Assembly (NCBI GenBank): GCA_038503065.1
Contig: JBCAMK010000008.1
Location: 1,054,001-1,118,000 of the forward strand
Source of the DNA: Paragyromitra xinjiangensis
Lineage: Eukaryota; Ascomycota; Pezizomycetes; Pezizales; Discinaceae
DNA: 64,000 bases
Reading direction: 5' to 3'
Shown here one piece after another: positions 47,701-58,531 of this stretch. Under the pieces are notes generated by a model. That model searched no databases. It worked only from the letters and a program-made list of their open reading frames with translations, and was not told where the DNA came from. The stretch's first letter is position 1. Each line of letters opens with the position of its first letter. Position numbers and translations under genes: made by a program.

Positions 47701-50700
47701 AGTTCGCTCTTGCATCTTAGAGCAGCGGGAGGATTTCTCTGGGAGCCCAAATATCACTTTACACAAAATACACTTTGGTGTCCACACAGGCCGTCACAAG
47801 GGAACCATATCATCGAACCATCCCCATCCTGACTACCGAGCCCCAAAAGTACCGTACCTTACCTGAGAAGCGAGAAGCTCTTGACAATCTCATAAAGGTA
47901 CCAATACCGAAACACTCGCTTTAAACTGCAAGCGAAAATTGAACCTGATTTCTAGCTACTGAGGTATTTCTTGTCCATGTTCCTGGATCAAGGAACCAGC
48001 GACCTTATCACCATAGTGTTGGATCTAATCGCGGATCTAGCCCAGATATCGGATCTAAGCGAACCAGTTGGGACTCAGCCAGATAATTAAGCGAATGTGA
48101 CCAGGCCAAAAATGACGTAGACCGTCGGGCAGTTTCGTCCGAAAACATCCAAACACGCGGATGCGACCCGAGCAACGACTTTCTCTTCGCGTGTCAGCGG
48201 ACCCGGCTTTTCTTCTTTCCTATCGTGAATTGTCCTTCCCCGCGAAAGTAAACGTAGCCGTGCACCTTGTATTGAATAGATGAGGTTTTATGTACATTTT
48301 GATGCACCTGTGTGGCCATTCCCGTGGGGGGCGCTGCCTAAATGTGATTTATTGGGTTCGGTACGGATATATTCTGACTTTATTATAGACTTACGACTGA
48401 AAACGAACGGAAGCATGGATCGCGCTTAGCTAATCGCAGGAAGTTACTGAGGTTTTTGAAATTGTAATCCAACCGTCAATTCCAACAGCTGACCGTAGGC
48501 TGTTTCATTATCTACACTGCCTACTTATAACAACAACGAACGGACATCGTGATGTTTTAGTGTGGCCGCTATATGGTGTTGCTAATACTGTACCTTTTTT
48601 GGGAACGGGCAGCTCACAGATCCAATAGATAGCGTGGGGGAAATCTGCAAGGATCCGGGGGCACGGGGGACCCTTGCCAGAACCAGCGTCATTCATAATT
48701 TGTTTCTTATTAAAGGAAGAAGATGAAACATCATCCATCTTATACCACGAGATACCCATCTTCTCGCGACACGTTCAATCTAAGGTTATCGGCTACAAAT
48801 TTCAGATACCTTCCAACTGCGAGGGATGCTCCGGGCGCATCGGAAGTAGAATTGCATTTTCCATGCAACGGCTCGGGTTCTTATTTCCTGGAATCTAACC
48901 GTCTCTCCTGTCATAACACGATTAAATCCCAAGATCAGATCAGACGGAAGGCTCGAAAAAATTAGCCCCACCTATCCCTTCCGTCTCCATCGCGGAGACT
49001 GGCGGGAAAATTGCCGAAATGTTCGCAATTATTTTTTTATTTTTTTTCCCTTAAATATCGCGATTCGCGATGCTAGCTTCAATGCGCGTCGATCATGTCT
49101 TTGGCTATGGCGTCTTGGCTCATTGACAGGGGGGGAGGTGTTTCGTTCGCCCTCAAAGGCTTCGTATCTCAGCCGCTGACGCTGCAAAAAGCAAAAAAGT
49201 CAAGAAAACCCAACCACAAAAGCTTGTGTCGTTTTTGATGAGAGCGGTTTACCGAAGATACGTGCTTTTTTACAATGGTCTTCTAAAATGCGGTGCTGTA
49301 CATCCGCCACGTATGGCAGAGTGTTCGGCATCAACTTGACCCGGTCGTGAGTGTGTTCAACAGAATGGTAAGTTAGAGCCAGAGCCAAGTATTCGTTCCG
49401 GGAAAATGCTTGTCTGCTTATGCTATGAACAGGGTTATCCCCTCAAGGAAAAAACATATGGGTGATAAACCTATCCCGTTTCGTGTGACAAAGCGTAGAT
49501 ACCGGAAAGAAGGGTCCTTCCCCACGATCTTGAATGGAACGCCGCATAGACTAACTCTACTATGGACCGGACGGGGGAAGCCTGAGGGAGAAAAGTGCGG
49601 GGAGCCTCGATTTCTGATTGTTGGCTTGGTACCATATTTTCCAGACATGATCTGCCGGCTTGTATTTATCAAGATCCGGCCCTGTCCTGTCCTTCACGAC
49701 TATATTGCCTGCGCCATTGAGGTTGTACGTGGGTTAACATCTACCAGGGGGCCTTCAAGACAGGAACGATATGAGGTGGCCCGTTTCCGGATGAACGCCT
49801 TGCAGGCGGATTCAAAAGCATCTGAATTTAGGTCGGTGTAGGAGTACATCCATAGTACAAGATATTACGTCGGAGGTTCTACAAGACTCTCGCGTACCGC
49901 CTCGGTAGCAATACATGGTTTGCAAAAGGGAAACTGATGACCGAGAAATTTGCAAGACCGGAGGATCAGAGGAAAATATAGCAGGCACAACATATTTATG
50001 ACTTGCACAATCACACCTGCACTAAGAAGGGAGGTGCATAGGTACATGTATATGCTGGCGTGCCGTCGTCAATCGGAGGACAGTCTCGGGTAGTGAAACC
50101 ACCAAGTTTTTATATAGTTGAAGCGAAAGATGACAGTAGGAGAAACTGAGTTATTGTTTATTGTGAAGGTGTAACCTTTTTCCCCAGTGTTTCGAGAAAA
50201 GAACGCACCGTCAAACAATGCCGAGTTCTTTTTGTATGTCATGGAGCAGATCCGGAAGCCGCACCGCGCTGCTGACTACGTCTTGCGCCAGGTACGCGCT
50301 AGCGCGCCGGCATGGCATGCAGGACCCTTTTCGAACACCGTGTAGCACGATAGCCTGAAAACAACAAAAGAAAGGTACATTCAGTAGAGACGAGGACAAA
50401 CACCTGGAAGATCCGCCCTACCTGTCGGACCGAACAAACAAACGACACTGCAACTTGCTGAGAAGGCGACGGACCGCTAGCCGGCGGTATTGATAGGGTA
50501 AGGAAGCGCGCCAAGGGATTTTTACATGCAGAAACGCAACCGCAGGAGGGTAGGCTAACGTTTCAAGATGTTGCCTGTCATTCGATCTGCTCCCAACAAT
50601 CCCATGTCTGTACGTACCGAAGGGTGTGGAAAGCAGAGAATGGGTGCTATAACAAGCGTCCGATGGGGAAGATAAATATGACGCGTGTCTTACTCTCCTT

Positions 50701-51099
50701 TTTTTACCTAACGATCTTGCTGTCGGATTTATCTGCCTGTACCTCAGCAGACATTACAGTACAGACACAGCAGACAGGATACATGTAGATGTGTGTGATA
50801 TGGGACTGGGAAATGTATAATTATCGATAATGAAGGTTCTATTGCATTTCCACATCACCCTTTTTTTACCAAGCAACATTTCCAAAACAAGGACAAGCTA
50901 CCAAACCTTACCAACCGCAATAAATTTCCATATTTCAGTTTTTCTTTTCTTTTTTCCCGGTCCCTTTTTGGACTTTCTCTGGGGGCTCTGGAATTCCCAT
51001 GTGGAGGAGTTGAAGACAGGCCAAGAAAACGCTTTCCTAGAGGACTTAGTTCTCTCTACGGCTAACCGACCGCTTCTTCCTTAGCTGCCTGCTCTGCTT
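44793..51099. other. Long spacer with little recognisable content
   Basis: The left end is the duplicated upstream block of paralogue B (to 45092). No retroposon or dispersed repeat copy was recognised beyond that. TACATGTA sites are at 47003, 50043 and 50780. Two open frames (46706-46948 minus and 49410-49841 plus) are discussed separately; neither is convincing. The rest shows nothing I can name. Confidence 0.4.
46706..46948 (-). CDS. Possible small single-pass membrane protein (weak)
   Basis: An 80-codon frame has one hydrophobic stretch of about 18 residues (G-G-L-L-L-F-L-A-G-V-F-V-G-W-M-F) followed by a charged, helix-prone tail (R-I-D-R-M-L-S-E-L-R-N-M). That composition looks protein-like, and the frame ends near a possible GGTAAGG donor, so it might be an exon of a split gene. 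Nothing else supports it: no partner exon, no recognised family. Confidence 0.2.
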   Translation of the reverse strand: MASQQYMSSACIPVSEVFFMQVRHCLRCHPVGGLLLFLAGVFVGWMFSAEEKFDVGRIDRMLSELRNMGKRNEEEGSRIG

Positions 51100-52292
51100 G
51101 CCGGTGTAGCCTCCTGGACAACTTGTTCACTCCTACTATCCCTCCTTTTGACAAAAAGGCCTGCTAATTCTCTCCACTACTCCACTCCACTCATTCGGCC
51201 TTTTTTGCAACGGCACCTAAGTGCTTGCACACTTCCAGACAGGAACCACTCATTCGCGTTATCATCCCTTTTTTTATCTATTATTATTGATTTTCCTCCC
51301 ACTCCGGCTGCCTATTTTTTCGCTTCCCTTCTCGTCTACTTCTTCCCCAGTGGGCCTTCCCTTTCTACTCGACTTACCTCGCCAGGCCCCTTCACTCGCT
51401 TGGATTCCCGCCTCTTCTTCCTCCTGGTCCGTCGGCTGCCTTTCGCACCACCTCGATCTTTCCCTCCACTGAACCCACAAAGCACCCCTCCACCCCTTCC
51501 CCCCCCCTATCCCTGCTATTGCATACGCACCCACAACTGCTTTACAACCTCCACCGCCGCCCTCCTCAACCTCCACCGTCACCTTCTTCTTCACCATCCC
51601 CCTTGGCTGTGCTGCGGAAAGCCCACCTCCTCCCACCCATCCCCCCCTTCCCTCCCACCCCATCTCTCCTTCGTATCTCTTCCTCGCAATTGGCCGTTGA
51701 GGAACTGGAATCGCCCTGGAATTCTGTTGTCCAATACCATTCATTCTATAATCCCCTTTGCCCACCCAATTAACGGCCTGCCACGACGAGTCCAGTGGAT
51801 ACAACCCTCCCAGTCTCCTCCTCATCAGGTTCTCTTGTATTTGGTCATCTTCATCCTTTATCTTGTTTAGCTCTTCGATTCTTGTGAACATTTTGTCTTA
51901 CTTTCTTTAATCTGATCTGAACCGGATTCTTGTGATCATACATCGCAGAGTGTCTCTTCTTCCGAGAAAGAAAGGGGTTCGTTTATTTCTCTCCTGATCC
52001 CTTTTCTTCAGCAGTCTCATGATGCCTTGAGCCAAAAAAAAATAATTCACTAGCTTCACCGGACAATTTCTTTCTTAATCGTGTTTACCAAGGGGTTCAT
52101 GGGCAAAGGAATGTTGGTCAACTAACTCTTGTGCTTCCACCAATTTAATCAGACCCTGCCATCATCTCTTCTTTCAAGCATTTTTAAACGACGATACCGG
52201 TAATATTTTCGCCTTTTTAAGAATCTGTACAGTCCTCCTTCAAAACGACGTCCAATCTTCCGTTCAACACCAGAGGCGGGGATCGCTCCAAC
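51100..52292 (+). promoter_or_regulatory. Pyrimidine-rich leader/promoter of the Bni4 homologue
   Basis: From about 51140 to 51700 the + strand is dominated by C and T (CCCCTCCACCCCTTCC-type runs), and a softer T-rich stretch follows to the ATG at 52293. Long pyrimidine-rich leaders are usual before growth-related genes in filamentous fungi. A 240-codon open frame through this tract is made of Pro, Ser, Leu and Phe from the skewed composition and is rejected as a gene. Confidence 0.5.
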
Positions 52293-54908
52293 ATGGCAGC
52301 TCTCGTCCAGTCATTCCCAGCTCAGCAGTCACCCTCTCCAGTTAGCTTGATGCAGCCACGCCCCCAGTCTGCTTCTAACAGCCTTCAGTCCTCCCAGACA
52401 CAATCTGCACATCCCAACCAGCACCACTTGACCACGCCTCGAAACATGGGCGGATACAACAACACTTCGAACAGCAACAATAATAGTACTGGGGGTGGGT
52501 ATCGTAGTGGCTACACGACTGCTCCCGTTGCTCCGTATGCTTTCACAAGCACCCCAAGCCTTTCCAACACGAAACAACAACCCCCTAAAATTGGAGAAAG
52601 GACGTCATCCAAGCCTGAGGATTCACGAAATCGGTACCCTGCTCCAGACTCAATATCTTCGTCTTCGTCCTCATCTTCAGATCCCTCATCTCGACATCAA
52701 GGTGCGACATCATCTGCACGTGACGACGCACCTCAATATTCCCGCCCCAACACTCGACCCCTTTCTACCATCTCAACATCCAACCTCCCACCCCCACAGA
52801 TGACAACATCAACCAATCGTCCGAGCCCTGATCGATATCGCCGCCCGGGCAATAGAAGATCAGAGTCTGCAGCGGCTTCTGTCGGTTCCCCACAAAATGG
52901 ATCCGCTCAGCCGAGCGGATCTGGAATGGCTTCGGTAGCCGCTATATACACCCAACCCGGACGATCAAACAGTAACCCCTCGCTACCCCAAGGCGCGGCC
53001 CCTGCTGGGGCAACTCCTAAGGCTCCATTCATTGGGGACTATACTGGCCAATTGAGGAGTCAATCGGTCGACGATATTCATACGCATAGGCTTCCGTCCA
53101 ATCTATCGCAACAACAGATGCAGAATAGGAGGAGGTCGGTTGGCCCAGATGCGTTCAGCCCAGACAGTTTTCAAAATTTTGTTCGTCAGGAGATGTCAAA
53201 TATGCCAGCACAGATGTCAATACAGTTGTCAAGACCAGGATCTGCTGCGAGTGGATCCAGCAAATCACAATCTAATGAAGGTAGTAACAAAGCTTCGGGG
53301 TCGGCCAACTTTCAACCATCGATGAGACCTGGTAACCGAAGGTCTGGCAGCACTGATAGCTCGAATTCAGCAAACTCCTCAAGGCCTACCTCGGTACTTT
53401 GACCCTTATCTCCGTCCAACACGTATATTGTCTACATGCTGATTTTTATTCATTTTTTCTAGAGCAACCGAAATTCGATACATTCTTCCTCATCCAATGC
53501 TGCCGGTTCCACCACTACCCACGAAATCAGCCCGTCTCAAGTTCCTCCCCGTGGTTCTTCTACCGATGTGGGTAAGCGAGTAACAGCCCCGTCACCGCTT
53601 TCGAAGCCCATGAGCATGTCTCCAGACGCACCTTCGTCCTACCAAACTTTCCCTGACCCTCAAAGCGCGTCCAATGCCGCTTCTACACCAGCTGCGAGAT
53701 CGGCAACCGAACATCTTGAATCTTTGTCAGACACACCCAAGAAAGGAATGAAGAATCGTCTGCGCCGTGCTTTCTCGTTTGGGAGTGCTGCTGAGTTGCG
53801 AAAAGTGTCCGCTGTTAATAGTATGAGAGGCGAGGAGGCCGCGGAACGCGCTAGACTTCGGCAAGAGAAATTTCGCGAGGAGCAGGACGCTGAACAGTTA
53901 AGGATCGCTAGAAGGCAGGAAGCGGCTGGGTTGGGTGAAGGAATCTATAATGGGCAAGGGAATTTCTTCACTGGATCAACGGATAATGTTTCTGTCTCTT
54001 CAACGGCATCGTCGGCCTCAATCATGATAAGGAAGATGGGCAAGGGCATGAAGAAGTCAACACGATCATTGGTTGGTCTGTTCAGACCGAAGTCCGTTGA
54101 AGGCGTACCTGCTGCTAGTGGCCCAGTTACCGCTCAGGTTAGTACTGGACAGGTATCTATGGTTACTGTTGAGGCTGAGAGGGAGAAGGTGAATGTCAAT
54201 GCGGAAGCTCGTGACCAGGCAGGTGGTGGAACCGGCTTTCCCAAGTTGGAAAGAAATTCGCTTGAAGCATCCAAAGCGGGCGAGGCAAGTGCACCAAGGA
54301 GAACTAGCAATGCGGGCGATACCGACGCCGCGAGGAAGAGTTTTGTTGCTGGAGACAAAGAAAGGGCTGAGATTCTGGCGGCGGTTAGGAAAGGTATCCT
54401 GAAACGTATGTCAAATATGTCTTCTCTCCTGATCTAAAATTAACATTGAGACAGGTACCGGATCCTCTTCGCCCATAATAAAGCCCACAGATCCTTCCAG
54501 TGCCGCAACTGGATCGGAAAACCAAAAACCACAACTCGGAAAACAAAGATCCGACTCACTCAAGAACGAAGGAGATGACTATTTCATTTCTGGTCCTCGA
54601 TTCGCATCCGCAGGCTCCTCAGCCAGCGCTCCTACATCGCCCGCTTCTATGGCTAAATACAATGTCAGCTTTAGCCCGCGTATTACTTTTCATGATACTT
54701 GGCCAAGTGGTGAATACGATCGGAGGGGAGAAATTGCTACCTGCAACAGATTGACTCCGATGCTGGCTCAGCAAATAAAGGAGGAGTTAAATACATTCAA
54801 GATGGTAAGTTTTGCAATCTATAATCTTTATTTGAGATCACGTGCTAACCTGTTCAGCAGGAGATGGACGTCCACGAGGAGTCGAAAGTCTATACACATT
54901 TCTTCTGA
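52293..54908 (+). CDS. BNI4: Bni4-like protein phosphatase 1 targeting protein
   Basis: Four exons (52293-53393, 53463-54405, 54455-54804, 54861-54908) give 813 residues. Most of the protein is Ser/Pro/Asn/Gln-rich and probably disordered, with a basic helical stretch rich in Arg/Glu around the middle of exon 2. The last ~75 residues carry the conserved block: V-S-F-S-P-R-I, then D-T-W-P-S-G-E-Y-D-R-R, A-T-C-N-R-L-T-P, an I-K-E-E-L-N helix and a terminal T-H-F-F. This is the C-terminal signature of Bni4, which in yeast tethers the phosphatase Glc7 (through an R/K-V-x-F-like motif, here V-S-F) and chitin synthase activators to septins at the bud neck. In hyphae a role in septation and wall building is expected. 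The final intron ends in CAGCAG, allowing either of two acceptors. The C-terminal match rests on family knowledge, not a search. Confidence 0.8.
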
Positions 54909-57679
54909 TGAGCCATGCAGTAAGGTGTTCAAAGAGCTCTACCTACCGGATATCTATTACATTGTTTCATAAGCGACTATATATTTTTTCATAGAAGCTG
55001 CACAGGGGTTATTTGCCATATGCGTTACTGTATTTGTCAAAAGTTGGGATAGGGAAAGAGGTTGAGGAGCAATATTTTCCAGGAAGCTCTTTAGGATCTC
55101 AGCGCTGTTTGTAGGGTGGCAAACAAGTTCCTTTTTTACATACCCTTTTAACTTGTTCTCTTATATTTCGTTTTACATCTTGCATATTCCCTAGTTCTCC
55201 TTGATCTCCACTTTTCCTTTCGTCACTGGCTTCTTTTATGTTTTGCGTGGCATAGTCTTTTGGGCATAGTTTTTTCGTTTTCATTCGTTCAGGTACCTAT
55301 TTCTTTTTTTTCCTGGCATTGTTCATTGAGGGATTTTATTTCGATCCGTCGAGCGGGTAGAATGTCCTGTTATTAATGATATCCAAAGCCGAGATATACT
55401 GGGAAGGTGAGGATTTCAAAGTTAGAGGTGGTGAAAAATATAAGAGAGGAGTTTGGAGAAAGTTGGAGTGCGGTATTGGGTTTTGAGCATCTGCGCATGC
55501 TAGAAGGAACATGATTGTGCGGATGGTTGTTTTGTTTTACTATCATTTCTTTCGAGTCGTCTCATTCTTACCAGCAGTATCCCAACATTTCCTTACGTTT
55601 GTGTCTTTTGTAAAGCCTTTTACAAAAATCTCTTATCTCAGCGATTTCTCTAACTTCTATTCCCATTTTTACGAAGGGTCTGATCTGAGTAGTCATCTCC
55701 TTCCCATTCCTAGTTGGTTCCCGTGTCTTTCTTTTGTTAAGGCGCGTTTTGTTTTCATACTGGTTTTTATTATTACATGTACTCCCTTGTTTCGTAGTGC
55801 CCTTACTCTAACTACCATCATTCTTCTTTGTACCCGAGAAAGAAAGACGGAAATGGAATACCGAGGTGTTCAGGCTTGAGGTGTCGTGTTTATTATTTTT
55901 GGGTGTATGGAGAAGGATTGTACGTCAATCGTGTGTATGGGTGGGATTTCGATGCCTAACAGGCGATGGTCTTTTCTTTTCTTTTCTTTTGTTCACTGGG
56001 AGGGTCATCTATGGTTTTGTGGTTTTCCGGGTTCTTCATCTCTCGCTATCGACGTTTTTTTCCATCAGTTTTTTTTTATCAGCGGCTGTACACATTCGTT
56101 CCGGGAACTCTCGTTTCGTCCGTTAATTCGAGTATAAATATCATCCGACCAGGGTCTTCTACCTGACCACCAATTGATCTATTGTCTAATCCTTTTTTTT
56201 CCATTTCGTAATAGATCCTGTCATGCACACGCGATCACTCGTGGGTTTTAAGCCTACAACCGCTCTTTTTAGTAGTGGAGGTAGTTATATCAAAACAGGC
56301 AATATCAACCTTTCCCCAGTTCAAGATACGCAGCCTAAACAGGAAAGGGGGGAGTGTCTTGGCCAAGAGAACTTTTTTTCACTTGGAAAAATATTTTTTC
56401 CCCGTTGCTAGCGTCAACGCATGCCACGTAAATCCCGAATTCCCGGTAAGACGGGATCTCGCTCGTTATAGGGAAAGACCTTTCTGCACGTAAATCCACG
56501 GTTCCTGAAGTTTGTTACGTACAAAAAGCGTGGTGTGAATTAAGGTTCAGCGCATCCTAATTTAGTTGTCTCAAATCACGCCTATTCGGCTAGTTGCCTT
56601 TGGAAGGAGGGCACGTTGGCGACGGACAGTGAGACAACCGAACGGGATGAGTATAGAGCTGATTCAGAACGCCGAACTTTATCCCGAGAATCTATTAGCG
56701 TGTGTAGCTTACCACGGTTATTAGAATCTCGGCTGGTTGCTATCAACGGTGTGGTTTCGACTAGGTGGGATTTGTAGTAGATCAGGGGGAGCTCTGAGTT
56801 GGCCCGACTTTTCCAGCTTTCGTTCCCGAAATGGAGAGGAGGCTTGCATCGCGGCGATCGGATCAGTCCCGCCCGCTCGCCTGCCTTTAACCCCTGATAT
56901 TTGGATTTAGGTCTGTTCTCGTCTCGAGATTATGGCTTCTGGACGAGTAGACAGCGCATGATGTCTCAGTCGGGACCGAGCCGCTCGGTACCACACGAGA
57001 TAGAGATATCTGGGTCCATGCTAGCTGGTGTTAAATTACCCAAACCAATTTTGTCACGTAAACGCGCTTGTTTGTGTTTTGGTTCGCCTCGATTTGGACA
57101 GTCTGGTCACCATCGGTCACTCGATGTGGAGTTGGGTTGGGGTGTGGGGTCTGGTTCTTAGCGGTAAACGGAGAACGGCAAACGGGTTGTGGCACGTGGG
57201 AGCGAATTTGTTGGCTGGAAGGGAAAGGCTTGGAGCTGTTGCGATAGGTAGTAGCTTTGTGTGCTAGGAGTCTTAGTGGTTAATCTTGCAGTTGGTCAAA
57301 GTATCTCTACGTGGGGTACTCGATAAATCCTAAGGATCGTGTCTTTACCTAATTTTATTGTATGGATTAAGGTTCTGACGGCTATTGGTTTAATTGTGTA
57401 CCTGCTTTATGCGATACCACCGAAGCGACTATGGGCAATAGCTAGTTACAGGCTGGGTTCGACGAATAAACGAGCTGAGAGAGGTTTGGATCACTCATCC
57501 ACATCAACCTTAGAGTGGCAGTTATGTTAGCACCTGACACCAAAAGTCAGAGTTTTAAGCTTGTCCTGATGATCACCTCTCTCCTACTTCACCACTTGAA
57601 CCCACCAACCATCACTTCAACTCACTACATACGTTTCTATCGTTAAGCACTGCTCAACAGATTTTCGCCATCAGTCATC
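54909..57679. other. 3' region of BNI4 and gene-free spacer
   Basis: T-rich sequence over 54960-56250 with several open frames made of Phe, Leu and Ser; these look like composition artefacts. One TACATGTA at 55775. From 56250 to 57679 nothing is recognised apart from a C/A-rich leader just before the gene at 57680. Confidence 0.45.
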
Positions 57680-58531
57680 ATGGATTCTCAAGCCCGCCCC
57701 CCAATTCCAGTTGTACATCTAATCGTCCGTACTTCCAAGTCCAATCCTTCAGAATACAAAGTATTCGTTCTCAGAAACGGCAATGAAGTCACGGACCAAA
57801 AGATCCAAGTCCTCTGGGACAACGAGCAGAAACGTCAGAAGCAGGAGACAGATATTGATGATGGTCCCACATGTGCTATGCAGCAACTTCCAGAACACTA
57901 CAAAACCTTCCTACATATTCTGATAATAATCGAGTATCCTGAACTTGGCTGCAAATACTACTATACTGATTCCCACCTAGGCGTATCACTTTGGTATTTT
58001 CAAGCACTTCCTAGCTTGGCAACTATTGATGGTGCACGTACCACACTCCTCAAACATCGTTTCTTCTCGGAGGGGCTGGTTCTGGTGAGCCCTAGGACGC
58101 AGAGTAATAATGTAGCGCTGATGGGAGCTTGTCGTCCTCTCCCCTGTGGCTGCGAATATTGCAACCGATCTGAGGCTGAGAATAACCATCTCTTTACTAT
58201 CTACTTAAACAACAAAGGTGTTGATGCCAACCAGGAACCAGATGGGTACATGACGATAGTGGTGTGCGGGTATCTGGACTTTATCGATTTCTTGAATGTG
58301 ATCTATAATGGCAATGCGGAACACGTGGAGCGTCCAAACGGAGTTTATTTTAAGAGCATCGTCGAAGCACCTGCTGGCTCAAGTCAGGGAAAGTTTGAGT
58401 ATGGTAGGGCTTATGGTTATGAAGAAGCTGTTTCTTTGAAGACACCGATTATGGTGAAGGATTTGGAGTGGTTTGCAAAGGGTGAGAAACATGTGGTGTT
58501 GGCAGCTGTTATTGGCGGTTGCTATGATTGA
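57680..58531 (+). CDS. Orphan 283-residue protein, intronless
   Basis: A complete single-exon frame from ATG 57680 to TGA 58531, with a fungal-like start context (CATCATGG) and C/A-rich leader. The composition is that of a folded soluble protein. There is no signal peptide and no clear membrane span, although a short hydrophobic strand occurs at residues about 78-86. A compact C-G-C-x-x-C motif (P-C-G-C-E-Y-C, about residues 155-161) could bind a metal, but no second cysteine pair is close by. I do not recognise the family. No neighbouring gene suggests a role. That it is real rests on its length, composition and lack of interruption. Confidence 0.7.
   Translation: MDSQARPPIPVVHLIVRTSKSNPSEYKVFVLRNGNEVTDQKIQVLWDNEQKRQKQETDIDDGPTCAMQQLPEHYKTFLHILIIIEYPELGCKYYYTDSHLGVSLWYFQALPSLATIDGARTTLLKHRFFSEGLVLVSPRTQSNNVALMGACRPLPCGCEYCNRSEAENNHLFTIYLNNKGVDANQEPDGYMTIVVCGYLDFIDFLNVIYNGNAEHVERPNGVYFKSIVEAPAGSSQGKFEYGRAYGYEEAVSLKTPIMVKDLEWFAKGEKHVVLAAVIGGCYD

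Noticed and set aside
49410..49841. 143-codon open frame on the + strand
   Set aside because: It starts at TTG or an internal ATG, and the composition (many Arg, Pro, Cys without pattern) is not clearly protein-like. An 84-codon frame also opens on the other strand. It could be real, but nothing supports it.
51148..51891. Long overlapping open frames on both strands (240 and 205 codons)
   Set aside because: They run through a pyrimidine-rich leader. The translations are only Pro/Ser/Leu/Phe or Arg/Gly/Glu-rich, and the conserved Bni4 gene starts just downstream.
55511..56166. Several Phe/Leu/Ser-rich open frames
   Set aside because: They arise from T-rich sequence downstream of BNI4 and overlap each other in different frames.
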